Assembly (NCBI RefSeq): GCF_013416555.1
Contig: NZ_JACCFG010000005.1
Coordinates: 453,905-517,904 of the forward strand
Source of the DNA: Sphingomonas sp. R-74633
GTDB taxonomy: Bacteria > Pseudomonadota > Alphaproteobacteria > Sphingomonadales > Sphingomonadaceae
DNA: 64,000 nucleotides
Reading direction: 5' to 3'
Position numbers and translations under genes: made by a program. How positions within the stretch are numbered: position 1 is the first letter of the stretch; each line of letters starts with the position of its first letter. Positions 27,360 through 35,988 of the stretch are shown here, piece by piece. Below the pieces are notes generated by a model, which ran no database searches, had not been told where the DNA came from, and worked only from the letters and a program-made list of their open reading frames with translations.

Positions 27360-28907
27360 TCAGCCGGCCTTCTTCTTGTTCTTCGCGTCCTCGGCGGCCT
27401 TTTTCGACTTGGCCTTTGCGTCGGCGATCACCTTGAGCGCGGCATCCTTGCCGCCCTCGTCCATAGCCTTGAGCACGTTGAGCGCGACATTGTTGCTGGC
27501 ATCGGGGTGCGGGCCATAGGCGATCGTCTCGAATGCGATCCGCGCGCCGTTCAGATTGCCCTGCTCGAGCAGCACTTCGCCCACCTGCGCGCGCAGCCCG
27601 CTGTCGAACGGGGCATAGGTATAGGCGCCGACCAGCCCGTCCTGCGCCACCTTGGGCGCCGGCACGCCGGCTTCCTCGAAGCTCTGATAATAGAGGATCA
27701 GCGGCTGCGGATAGGTGGGGTCGAGCTTGTTCGCCTTGACGAACCAGCTGCGCGCCGCCTTCCAGCGGCCGACGTCGCTCGCCTTGTCGGCCTTGGCGAG
27801 CTCCTGCTGCGCCATGCCCTTGTAAAGCAGCGCGTGGATCGAGGTGGGATCGGCGGCGAGCGCGCGGTCGGCCGCGGCTTCGGAAGCGGCATAGTTCTTG
27901 CTGTCGAACTCGGCCTCGGCCAGCTCGTTCTGCGCGCCGGCGTCGTTCGGATAGGCGGCGGCGCCCTGGCGCGCCCATTCGACCACCATCTTGGCGCGCT
28001 CCTCGTCGACGCCGTTGGTCGACCAGATCCGCGCCTTCATCGTCGAAGCCTCGCCGGCGCTGAGCTTGCGCAGCGTGACTTCGCCCACCTGCACCTTGCC
28101 CGACGGCACGACGATCGTCGGCAGCGAAGCGCGTGCGCCATAGGCGTTGAGCTTGGCATCCAGCTGGCCGAGATTGCCGAACGCCTTGTTGGCCTCGTCG
28201 ACCGACTTGCCCTCGTTGAGCGCCTGGATATAGCCGGCCAGCTCCTTAGAATGGCCGCCCAGGATCGCATAATGGGTGAGCAGCCAGCCGCGCCCGTAGA
28301 GCGTCTGGGTGTCGATCTCCTTGTCCTTGGGATCGAGCTGGAGCATCCGCTCCGCCGGCATCTGCGCGACACGGTCGATGCCGTAAGCGCGATATTCGGG
28401 CGCCTTGCCGATCACCAGCGTATCGTCGCCGCTGCGGTAAAAGGCCGTGCCGACGAACTCGGCGAACCCTTCGGCGAACCATTTGGGGAAGACGACGCCC
28501 GGCCAGCTCGAGAACATGAAGCTATGGGCATATTCATGCTGCAGGATGGTCTGCGCATTGAGCGAGCCGCTGCCGTCGTCCTTGGGCACGAATGCCACCG
28601 GTCCGACGGCGCGCCGCTGATAATAGCCGGCCACGCTGCTGTTGCCGGCAAGGCGCTGGACCTCCTTCACATTGGCGAGGACATAGACGTGCACCCGCAT
28701 CATCGGGCTCAGCGGCTTGTCTGCCGTACCGGTGAGGAAGCGCAGCGTCTGGTCGAAGCGCTCGAGCCGGCTGGTATAGGCCTTGAGCTTCTCCGGATTG
28801 TCGTCCGAATAGACGACGAAATGCTTGGAGCTCGCCTCATACCAGTCGGCATGGGCGAGCGACGGCGCCAGCAGCATCGATGCGGCAAGCAGGAAGTGGC
28901 GAACCAT
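27360..28907 (-). CDS. Exported HEYAH zinc-metalloprotease-like protein, paralog A (most downstream)
   Basis: A 515-residue exported protein. Signal peptide (to about residue 20, LAHADWYEAS), then an N-terminal domain and an HExxH zinc site: HEYAH at 124-128 with a third ligand candidate Glu146 in KWFAEGFAEF, spacing consistent with gluzincin peptidases of the MA clan. The C-terminal half (about 270-500) has helix-pair repeats of TPR type (AAYPNDAGAQNELAEAEFDS, then AASEAAADRALAADPTSIHA). It ends with a lysine-rich tail. It aligns with paralogs B and C at the mature N-terminus (DWYEASxxHFVxY), the zinc site and the repeat region. ATG at 28907 follows GGGGGAAA. Substrate unknown. Confidence 0.8.
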   Translation of the reverse strand: MVRHFLLAASMLLAPSLAHADWYEASSKHFVVYSDDNPEKLKAYTSRLERFDQTLRFLTGTADKPLSPMMRVHVYVLANVKEVQRLAGNSSVAGYYQRRAVGPVAFVPKDDGSGSLNAQTILQHEYAHSFMFSSWPGVVFPKWFAEGFAEFVGTAFYRSGDDTLVIGKAPEYRAYGIDRVAQMPAERMLQLDPKDKEIDTQTLYGRGWLLTHYAILGGHSKELAGYIQALNEGKSVDEANKAFGNLGQLDAKLNAYGARASLPTIVVPSGKVQVGEVTLRKLSAGEASTMKARIWSTNGVDEERAKMVVEWARQGAAAYPNDAGAQNELAEAEFDSKNYAASEAAADRALAADPTSIHALLYKGMAQQELAKADKASDVGRWKAARSWFVKANKLDPTYPQPLILYYQSFEEAGVPAPKVAQDGLVGAYTYAPFDSGLRAQVGEVLLEQGNLNGARIAFETIAYGPHPDASNNVALNVLKAMDEGGKDAALKVIADAKAKSKKAAEDAKNKKKAG

Positions 28908-28957
28908 ATGTTTTCCCCCGAGAACGTGGGGGAAGTCTAGGAATTGCGCGCGAGTCG

Positions 28958-30487
28958 TCAATCGCCTGCGGCTGCGGGCTTTTCGGGCTTCCTCGACAGC
29001 ATCGCGAGCGCGCCGGGAATGTCGCCCGCATCGATCTTTTCGATCATCGCCGCCGCCAGCGGACCGTGCGCGCCGCTGTGCGGATCGTTGACGAACGGGC
29101 GCAGCACCGTGCGCGCACCGGTCCCGTTGCGCTCGCCAAGATACATGGCGGCGGTGGTCATGCGCAGATTATAGTCATAGGGCGCGAGCAGGAAGGCGCT
29201 GTTCAGCCCGTCCTTGGCGATCTCGGGGGCGGCGACGCCCTGCTCACCATAGGTTCGATAATAGAGCCACAGCGGCAGCGGATCGCGCGGATCGAGCCGG
29301 TTGGCGTTGGAAAGGATTGCGCGCACCGCGTTCCAGGTTTCGGGGCGCATGTCCTTCGCCTTGCGCGCCTCGAGCATCCGCGCGGTCGCGTCGAAGGTGA
29401 GCGCGCGCACCAGCTTGGGATCGGTGGCGAGCGCCCGGTCGACTGCGGCCTCGGCCTCGGCATAATCGCCCGCGTCGATCGCCGCGCCGGCGAGCACCAT
29501 CTGCGCGTCGACATCGTTCGGATAGGGCGCCGCCGCGCGCCTGGCATCGGCATAGATCGGCTGCACGGTCTCGGGGCTCACCGCGACCTTCGAGCGGATA
29601 CGCACTTCCATCGTCGCCGCGGCGGCGGGGCTGAGCTTGCGCACGTTCACCGGCCCGATCGCCAGCTGCGCGCCGGTCAGCGTCGAGATCGACAGATGGC
29701 GCTTCTTGTAGACTTCCAGCTCGCCATCGAGTTTCTTCAGGTCGCCGAACACCTGCGCCGCCTCGCGCAGCGACTTGCCGGCCTTGAGCGCCGCGACATA
29801 GGCGGAGAGCTGGGTGCTGCGCTGCGGCGCGCCGAGCCGCAGATAATGAGTGAGCAGCCAGGAGCGCCCGTAAAACGCCTCCATCTGGCTGTCGTCGAGC
29901 GTCTTGGAATCGACCGTCAGCAGCTTGTCCATCGGCAGATAGACGTCGCCCATGATGCTGACCCCGCGATAGAGCGGGGGTTCGCCCAGCGTCACCGACC
30001 CGTCCTTGCCGAAGCGCGCGGTCGCGTTGAACTCGGCGAAGCCCTCGACCAGCCAGCTCGGATAGCCGGTATTGGGATCGAGGCTCCACATCAGGTGGTG
30101 CGCATATTCGTGGAGCAGGATCTGCAGCGGCTTGAGCGCAAGGTCGCCGCCGCCGCTCCCCTGCTCGGGCACGATCGCGACCGATCCGGAGGCGCGGGGA
30201 ATGAAGAACCCCTCGACGCCCTGACGCCCGATGAGCCGCGCCACGGTCGGCACGTCATCGACCGTGAACACGGTGACGCGGCTCGCATTGCTCATCTCGG
30301 CACTGGCGCCGCCCACCATCAGGCGGATCGCCCGGTCCAGCCGCTCGAGATTGGTCGCGAACGCCTTCAGCTTGTCGGGATCGCGATCGGCATAGACGAC
30401 GAAATGGGGCGTGCTTGCCTCATACCAGTCGGCATGTGCCGCCACCGGCATGACGAGCAGCAGCAACGCGAAAAGCCTGTACAACAT
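28958..30487 (-). CDS. Exported HEYAH zinc-metalloprotease-like protein, paralog B (middle)
   Basis: A 509-residue relative of paralogs A and C. Signal peptide to about residue 19 (LVMPVAAHA), then DWYEASTPHFVVYADRDPDK, the same mature start as its neighbours. The zinc site is HEYAH at 126-130 with Glu148 in SWLVEGFAEF. The C-terminal part is again repeat-like (AAPYPNDVDAQMVLAGAAID, then EAEAAVDRALATDPKLVRAL). ATG at 30487 is chosen because the signal peptide begins there with GGGGAAAACAGG upstream; the longer frame is not conserved. It is 50 bases upstream of paralog A and 40 bases downstream of paralog C, probably in one transcript. Confidence 0.8.
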   Translation of the reverse strand: MLYRLFALLLLVMPVAAHADWYEASTPHFVVYADRDPDKLKAFATNLERLDRAIRLMVGGASAEMSNASRVTVFTVDDVPTVARLIGRQGVEGFFIPRASGSVAIVPEQGSGGGDLALKPLQILLHEYAHHLMWSLDPNTGYPSWLVEGFAEFNATARFGKDGSVTLGEPPLYRGVSIMGDVYLPMDKLLTVDSKTLDDSQMEAFYGRSWLLTHYLRLGAPQRSTQLSAYVAALKAGKSLREAAQVFGDLKKLDGELEVYKKRHLSISTLTGAQLAIGPVNVRKLSPAAAATMEVRIRSKVAVSPETVQPIYADARRAAAPYPNDVDAQMVLAGAAIDAGDYAEAEAAVDRALATDPKLVRALTFDATARMLEARKAKDMRPETWNAVRAILSNANRLDPRDPLPLWLYYRTYGEQGVAAPEIAKDGLNSAFLLAPYDYNLRMTTAAMYLGERNGTGARTVLRPFVNDPHSGAHGPLAAAMIEKIDAGDIPGALAMLSRKPEKPAAAGD

Positions 30488-30527
30488 CCTGTTTTCCCCG
30501 ATTTCCCGAAAAGCCGTCGTGGCCGGA

Positions 30528-32054
30528 TCAGCTATCGTCCCCGTCATCGACCTTACGGTCGGTATCCAGCGCGGCGATGGCGCCGTCGATGTCACCCGCG
30601 TCGATCTTGGCGACCAGCAACTGGGCGAACTCGGCAAGCCCCTTGCCGTGCGGCTGATAGGCAAGCGGCGCGAGCAGGCTGCGTGCCCGGGCGTCGCGGT
30701 CCTTGAGCAGCATCATCGCGGTGTTGAGCCGCAGCCCGCTGTCCTGCGGCGCGTAGATGAACGCATCATAGAGCGCGTCCTTCGCCATGTCGGGCACCGC
30801 TACGCCCTGCTCGATATAGCTGCGATAATAAAGGATCAGCGGTTCGGGATCCTGCGGATCGATGCGGTTGCCCGCGGCGATCAGCTTGCGGATGGGGTTC
30901 CATGTCTCCTTGCTGAAGTCCTTCGCCTTCTCGGCAAGCGCCATCCGGCACATCGCCTTGTAGACATAGCCGTCCACCGCCTTGGCATTGGCCGCGATCG
31001 CGCGGTCGGCAGCGGCTTCCGACACCGCATAGTCCTTCGCGTCATAGGCCGCTTCGGCGAGCACCAGCTGCGCGCCGGCATCGTTCGGATAGGGTGCGGC
31101 CGCCTTCTTGGCATCGGCATAGACGCCGGGCGCGGTCTTGGCGTTCACGCCGTTCTTCGAGCGGATGCGCACGTCCATCGTCGCCGCCTCGCCGGGGGTA
31201 AGCTGGCGGATCGCCACCTCGCCGACCTGCGTGATCTCCGCGCCGGCGCGGCGCGCGGTGAAGGAGCCGGTCTTGTACCGTTCGAGCTCACGATCGAGCT
31301 GCTTCAGGTCGCCGAACGCCGTCGCCGCTTCCTTGGCTGACTTGCCGTTGTTGAGCGCCTGCAGATAGGCCATGAGCTGGCCCTTCCGCTTGTCGCCGAA
31401 CACCAGATAATGGTTGAGCAGCCAGCCGCGCCCATAAAGACCTTCGGTCTGGGTATCGTTGAGCTTGAGCGTGTCGGCGATCATCATCTTGTCGGCGGGC
31501 AGCCAGTTGCCGTCGAGCAGGCTGTAGCCGCGATATTGCGGAGGCAGGCCGATCACCATCGTCCCGTCCTTGTCGTAGCGGGTGGTGGCGAGCAGTTCCG
31601 CCGATCCCTCGATATACCAGGAGGGGAAAACCGTGCTGGGATACAGGCTCCACATCAGGTGATGGGCATATTCGTGGAGCAGGATCTGCTGCGGGCTCAG
31701 GTCATTGGCATCGCCATTGCCCGAACTGCGCGGCACGATGGCGAGCGAGCCGCCGGCGCGGGGCCGATAGAAGCCCGCGACCGAATCGGAGCCCGCCAGG
31801 CGCGCGACCTGGCTGGTAGTGTCGACGACATAGACGGTCAGGCGATTGGCCGGCCCGATCGGCTGGTCCTTCGCCGAATTGATGAAGCGCGCGAGCTTGT
31901 CGAACCGCTCCAGCTCGGTGGCGAACTTCTTGAGCTTTTCGGGCTTCTGCTCCGAATAGATCACGAAATGCCCGGTACTGGCTTCGTACCAGTCGGCCCG
32001 CGCCGCCGCCGGAACGGCGAGCAGCACTGCGGCAAGCAGCGTGCGCAACATCAT
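30528..32054 (-). CDS. Exported HEYAH zinc-metalloprotease-like protein, paralog C (first in transcription)
   Basis: A 508-residue relative of paralogs A and B, first in the direction of transcription. Signal peptide to about residue 20 (AVPAAARA), mature start DWYEASTGHFVIYSEQKPEK, zinc site HEYAH at 127-131 and third-ligand candidate Glu149 in SWYIEGSAEL. The repeat-containing C-terminal half ends with an acidic DDGDDS tail, unlike the lysine tail of A. The paired ATG at 32051-32054 follows a GAGGGGGA ribosome site. Together with A and B it forms a tandem set produced by two rounds of duplication followed by marked divergence. No substrate or partner can be read. Confidence 0.8.
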   Translation of the reverse strand: MMLRTLLAAVLLAVPAAARADWYEASTGHFVIYSEQKPEKLKKFATELERFDKLARFINSAKDQPIGPANRLTVYVVDTTSQVARLAGSDSVAGFYRPRAGGSLAIVPRSSGNGDANDLSPQQILLHEYAHHLMWSLYPSTVFPSWYIEGSAELLATTRYDKDGTMVIGLPPQYRGYSLLDGNWLPADKMMIADTLKLNDTQTEGLYGRGWLLNHYLVFGDKRKGQLMAYLQALNNGKSAKEAATAFGDLKQLDRELERYKTGSFTARRAGAEITQVGEVAIRQLTPGEAATMDVRIRSKNGVNAKTAPGVYADAKKAAAPYPNDAGAQLVLAEAAYDAKDYAVSEAAADRAIAANAKAVDGYVYKAMCRMALAEKAKDFSKETWNPIRKLIAAGNRIDPQDPEPLILYYRSYIEQGVAVPDMAKDALYDAFIYAPQDSGLRLNTAMMLLKDRDARARSLLAPLAYQPHGKGLAEFAQLLVAKIDAGDIDGAIAALDTDRKVDDGDDS

Positions 32055-32129
32055 GAGAATCCCCCTCTTTGTCGGGGATGCTATCGCGGGCGCGGCGGCC
32101 GGTACAGGCCCTGATTCCGCCGCTTCGGT

Positions 32130-34298
32130 TCAGACGAAGCTGTACGGATCGACGTCCACCGCCACGCGTACCTTCTGGCTCCAGCTCAGCCCGCCCAGCC
32201 AGTCGCGCAGCACCTGCTGGACGTCGAAGCTGCGCCGGGCATGGACGAGCAGCCGGTAGCGGTGGCGCCCGCGCAGCATCGCCAGCGGGGCGGGGGCGGG
32301 GCCGTAGACATGCATGTCCTCGCCGATCTCGGGCTTGGTGCGGCCGATCATCCGCGCGGTTTCCTCGGCGGCGGCGCGGTCCTCGCTGGAGACGATGATC
32401 GCTGCATAGCGGCCATAGGGCGGGGCGTCGGCGTCGCGGCGCGCCTCGGTCTCGGCAGCGTAGAAGCTTTCGGCATCGCCCGAGACCAAAGCCTGCATCA
32501 CCGGGGCGTCGGGCGCATGCGTCTGGATATAGACGGTGCCCGGCTTCTCGCCGCGCCCGGCGCGCCCGGCGACCTGCATGATCTGCTGGAAGGTGCGTTC
32601 CGACGCGCGCAGGTCGCCGCCGTCGAGGCCGAGGTCCGCGTCGATCACGCCCACCAAAGTGAGGTTGGGAAAGTGATAGCCCTTGGTGACCAGCTGGGTG
32701 CCGACGACGATGTCGATCGCGCCATGTTCCATGCGGCTGACGAACTCGGCCGCCTTGGCCGGCGACCACAACGTGTCGGAGGTGACGATCGCGGTGCGCG
32801 CATCGGGCCACAAGGCCGCGACTTCGTCGGCGATACGCTCGACGCCCGGCCCGCAGGCGACGAGCGTGTCCTCGCTCTTGCACTCGGGGCACATGGTCGG
32901 CGCCGGCACGGTGTGCCCGCAATGATGGCAGGACAGGCGCTTGAGCAACCGGTGCTCGACCATCCACGCCGTGCAGTTCGGGCATTGGAAGCGGTGGCCG
33001 CAATGCCGGCACAGCGTCAGCGGCGCATAGCCGCGCCGGTTGAGGAACAGCAGCGACTGCTCGCCCCGCGCCAGCGTCTCCTCGATCGCCTTTACCAAAG
33101 GCGGCGCCAGCCAGCGGCCGCGCTCGGGCGGCGCCTGGATCAGGTCGATCGGAATGATCTCGGGCATCTCAGCCAGACCATAGCGACCGGGCAGCTTCAA
33201 TTCCTCATAGCGGCCCAGCTCGACCTGATGCCGCGTCTCGATCGCCGGCGTGGCGGAGGCGAGGATCACCGGGCATTCCTCGAACCGCCCGCGCATCACC
33301 GCGACGTCGCGCGCGTGGTAGTGGACGCCGTCTTCCTGCTTGAAACTGGTCTCGTGCGCCTCGTCGACCACGATCAGGCCGAGATTGGGATAGGGCAGGA
33401 ACAGCGCCGAGCGCGCGCCCACCGTCACCATCGCCTCGCCGCTGGCGATCGCGCGCCAGGCGCGGCGGCGCTGCGAGGCGCGCAGCCCCGAATGCCAGGC
33501 GATCGGCTCGCAGCCGAATCGCTTCTCGAAGCGGGTGAGGAACGGCTCGGTCAGCGCGATCTCGGGGAGCAGCACCAGCGTCTGCTTGCCCGATGCGATC
33601 GCCGCGGCGACCGCCTCGAAATAGACTTCGGTCTTGCCCGATCCGGTGACGCCGTCGAGCAGGAAGGGCTGGAAGCTCTCCGCGCCCACCGCCTGGCGCA
33701 GGATCGATGCGGCATCGGCCTGCAGCGCGTTGAGGTCGGGCGGCCCGAAATTGGGGTCGGGCATCGGATAGGGGCTGTCGGTATCGACCACCACCGCCTC
33801 GATCGCGCCGACCTTCACTAAGCCTCGGATCACCGCGTCGGAGACATCGGCGACCAGCGCCAGTTCCTTGACCAGCCCCTGACGCTCGCCGATCCGCTCG
33901 AGCGCCTGGGCGCGCTGCGGCGTGAGCCGCTCAGGCACCACGCCGGTCGCGCGATATTCGGTGATCGTCGGCGAACTCTCGAACGCCGCGGACGTACGCA
34001 GCGCCATCGCCAGCACGGCCGAGGGCGGGCTCAGATAATAGTCCGCGGTCCACTCGACGAGGCGGCGCACCGCTGCCGGGATCGGCGGCGCGTCGGCGAC
34101 GGCCAGGATGTTGCGCAACCGGTTGTCGCCGATCTCCTCGGTCGGCAGCCGCTCGGGCTCCCAGACCACGCCGGCATATTGGCGCGGCCCGATCGGCACG
34201 ACGACGATCGACCCCGGCGCGACCTCCATGCCGGCGGGCACGCGATAGTCGAGAGGGCCGAGCGCGGGATGCAGGACGAGAATACGGGCGCGGGACAT
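32130..34298 (-). CDS. priA: Primosomal protein N' (PriA helicase)
   Basis: Restarts stalled replication forks by loading DnaB at forks and D-loops. It has 722 residues, the usual length. The N-terminal 3'-end binding domain (1-105) is followed by superfamily 2 helicase motifs: Walker A GVTGSGKTE (216-224), DEAH (VVDEAHETSFKQ) and HYHARDVAVMRG. A zinc-binding insert contains eight cysteines in pairs (CRHCGHRFQCPNC and CHHCGHTVPAPTMCPEC). The C-terminal helicase domain has the GTQLVTKGYHFPNLTLVGV motif. Nothing looks truncated. It is divergent from the small exported gene at 34375. Confidence 0.97.
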   Translation of the reverse strand: MSRARILVLHPALGPLDYRVPAGMEVAPGSIVVVPIGPRQYAGVVWEPERLPTEEIGDNRLRNILAVADAPPIPAAVRRLVEWTADYYLSPPSAVLAMALRTSAAFESSPTITEYRATGVVPERLTPQRAQALERIGERQGLVKELALVADVSDAVIRGLVKVGAIEAVVVDTDSPYPMPDPNFGPPDLNALQADAASILRQAVGAESFQPFLLDGVTGSGKTEVYFEAVAAAIASGKQTLVLLPEIALTEPFLTRFEKRFGCEPIAWHSGLRASQRRRAWRAIASGEAMVTVGARSALFLPYPNLGLIVVDEAHETSFKQEDGVHYHARDVAVMRGRFEECPVILASATPAIETRHQVELGRYEELKLPGRYGLAEMPEIIPIDLIQAPPERGRWLAPPLVKAIEETLARGEQSLLFLNRRGYAPLTLCRHCGHRFQCPNCTAWMVEHRLLKRLSCHHCGHTVPAPTMCPECKSEDTLVACGPGVERIADEVAALWPDARTAIVTSDTLWSPAKAAEFVSRMEHGAIDIVVGTQLVTKGYHFPNLTLVGVIDADLGLDGGDLRASERTFQQIMQVAGRAGRGEKPGTVYIQTHAPDAPVMQALVSGDAESFYAAETEARRDADAPPYGRYAAIIVSSEDRAAAEETARMIGRTKPEIGEDMHVYGPAPAPLAMLRGRHRYRLLVHARRSFDVQQVLRDWLGGLSWSQKVRVAVDVDPYSFV

Positions 34299-34374
34299 GG
34301 GCGCCCCTCATATGGGCTTTTGCGCGCGAAACGGAATCCCCGTATTGGCGCGGGCGACATCAGGAGACCCGAAG

Positions 34375-34833
34375 ATGCTGTTCGCCGCCGCCCTGCTCCT
34401 CCTCCAGACCGCGCCCGCCGCGCAGACCACTGCGTGCAAGGCAACCGACGCCAGCCTGCCCACCAGCCTGATCGGCTGGGTCAAGCCGGGTGACGAGTTC
34501 GTCCCCGGAAAGGCAGTCGAGCTCGACACGATCGACGGCGCGGCGCTCAAGGGGCTGCCGGCGGGCAGCAAGCCGGGCAAGGCGGCGATGATCGGCTTCA
34601 AGATCGAGCGCGCCGGCATTTACGGCGTCGCGCTCGATCAGGGCGGCTGGATCGATCTGCTGCCGGGCACCGAAGGCGGCGCGGCGCTCACCTCGGTCAA
34701 GCATGGCCATGGCCCGGACTGCTCGACGATCCGCAAGATCGTCCGCTTCGACCTCAAGCCCGGCCTCTACCGGCTCTATGTCTCGGGGCTCAGCACGCCG
34801 AAGGTGAAGGCGATGCTGGTCAGCGGCGACTAG
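34375..34833 (+). CDS. Small exported protein, paralog 1 of a pair
   Basis: A 152-residue product with a hydrophobic leader (MLFAAALLLLQTAPAAQTTA). The mature domain shares a pattern with the gene at 35581: a first cysteine (ACKATDASLP), IGWVKPGD, a GVALDQGGWIDLLP strand, then HGPDCSTIRK with the second cysteine, and the LKPGLYRLYVSGL and VKAMLV end. The two conserved cysteines could form a disulfide in the periplasm. The ATG at 34375 follows an AGGAG site 8 bases upstream. In sphingomonad genomes relatives are sometimes labelled as other enzymes, but no catalytic motif is visible, so the function is left open. It overlaps the convergent DUF2490 gene by 4 bases. Confidence 0.7.
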   Translation: MLFAAALLLLQTAPAAQTTACKATDASLPTSLIGWVKPGDEFVPGKAVELDTIDGAALKGLPAGSKPGKAAMIGFKIERAGIYGVALDQGGWIDLLPGTEGGAALTSVKHGHGPDCSTIRKIVRFDLKPGLYRLYVSGLSTPKVKAMLVSGD

Positions 34834-35483
34834 GGCCGCAGCAGCAGCGTGAAGCTGGCGATGTGATCCATCTGGTCGCGCGCGCCGGCGCGGCCGAAGC
34901 GATATTGGTTCATATAGCCCAGCTCGCCACGCAGCTGCCGCGCGAACGGGATCGCCAGCCCCAGGCTGTTGCGCATCCGCTCGATCCCGCTCGCCTGGCC
35001 CCAGCCGGTGTCGTTCAGGTTGAGGAACGTCTCGTGCGCCGCGAACAGGCCGAGCCCGCCTTTGGTCAGCGCATGCGTGTAGCGCAGCTGTCCGCGCAGC
35101 CGGTGCCCGATCTCCGGTCCCGCGCTGTAGAAGCGCTGCTCGAGCCGGATCCGCGTGGTGAAACCGGCGCCGAGCGGGATGATCACATGCTGGCGGAGCC
35201 GCTCCTCATTGGGCAGCTCGCGGCCGTCGTTGAAATCCTCGACATGCCGGTAGCCCAGCGCGATCTCGATCTTGCCGATCTTCCAGGTGTAGAGCCCGCC
35301 GATCTCGGTGTGCGACAGCCCCTTGGCCCGGTCGCCGAAGCGGACGATGCTCTCCACCGTCGCTTCGCTGTGCGCGCCGGTCGGAACGGTGCCGTTGGCC
35401 TGCAGCCAGAGCTGGTCGTCGGTGCGCTGGGCAAAGGCCGGCGACGCGATCAGGAACAGGGGAAGCAATAGGCGCAGGCGCAT
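34830..35483 (-). CDS. DUF2490 family outer-membrane beta-barrel protein
   Basis: A 217-residue protein with signal peptide (MRLRLLLPLFLIASPAFAQ). The rest alternates polar and hydrophobic residues as expected for about eight to ten transmembrane beta-strands (TEIGGLYTWKIGKIEIALGY, then RHVEDFNDG; RIRLEQRFYSAGPEIGHRLR; GELGYMNQYRFGRAG) and ends with a hydrophobic residue and Pro (FTLLLRP). This is the DUF2490 pattern, an uncharacterised outer-membrane family. It lies between two small exported paralogs on the opposite strand. Ribosome site before 35483 is weak. Confidence 0.82.
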   Translation of the reverse strand: MRLRLLLPLFLIASPAFAQRTDDQLWLQANGTVPTGAHSEATVESIVRFGDRAKGLSHTEIGGLYTWKIGKIEIALGYRHVEDFNDGRELPNEERLRQHVIIPLGAGFTTRIRLEQRFYSAGPEIGHRLRGQLRYTHALTKGGLGLFAAHETFLNLNDTGWGQASGIERMRNSLGLAIPFARQLRGELGYMNQYRFGRAGARDQMDHIASFTLLLRP

Positions 35484-35580
35484 CGCGGCCTAAAGACATC
35501 CTCTTCATTTCGGTGCAAGCTTTACTTGTAACAATGAGAACATTGACGGAACATTGTTCGCATCAACCAGGGGGACGGCG

Positions 35581-35976
35581 ATGATTCTAACGGCGCTTGC
35601 TTTGACGATGGCGGTGCAGGGCCGCTGCACCGCGCTCGATACGCGGCTGCCGCGTCCGCTCTATGGCTGGACGCGCGACGGCAAGGGCCTCGATACCGGT
35701 CATGCCGTGACGCTGCCGGCGCGCAAGGGCGCGATCGAGACGCGCATCACCATCCGCAAGCCGGGCAAGGTCGGCATCGCGATCGACCAGGACGGCTGGA
35801 TCGACGCATTTCCGCTCAAGGGCAGCAAGGCGCTCGACATGACGTCGGAGAGCAAGGGGCCGCGCTGTTCGACGATCCACAAGATCTTGTATTACCGGAT
35901 GCGCCCCGGCACCTATCGCGTCACGGTGAATCGGCTTAAGGGCGCCCGTGCAAAGCTGATGCTCACGCACGACTGA
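35581..35976 (+). CDS. Small exported protein, paralog 2 of a pair
   Basis: A 131-residue product with a short leader (MILTALALTMAVQGR) and the same pattern as the gene at 34375: first cysteine (RCTALDTRLP), GWTRDGKG, VGIAIDQDGWIDAFP, second cysteine in GPRCSTIHK, and RPGTYRVTVNRL near the end. It is clearly homologous to that gene but diverged, so the pair arose by an old duplication. An AGGGGG ribosome site precedes the ATG at 35581. It is followed, 12 bases later, by transaldolase in the same direction, although co-transcription is not proven. Function unknown. Confidence 0.7.
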   Translation: MILTALALTMAVQGRCTALDTRLPRPLYGWTRDGKGLDTGHAVTLPARKGAIETRITIRKPGKVGIAIDQDGWIDAFPLKGSKALDMTSESKGPRCSTIHKILYYRMRPGTYRVTVNRLKGARAKLMLTHD

Positions 35977-35988
35977 CAAGGATTCCCG

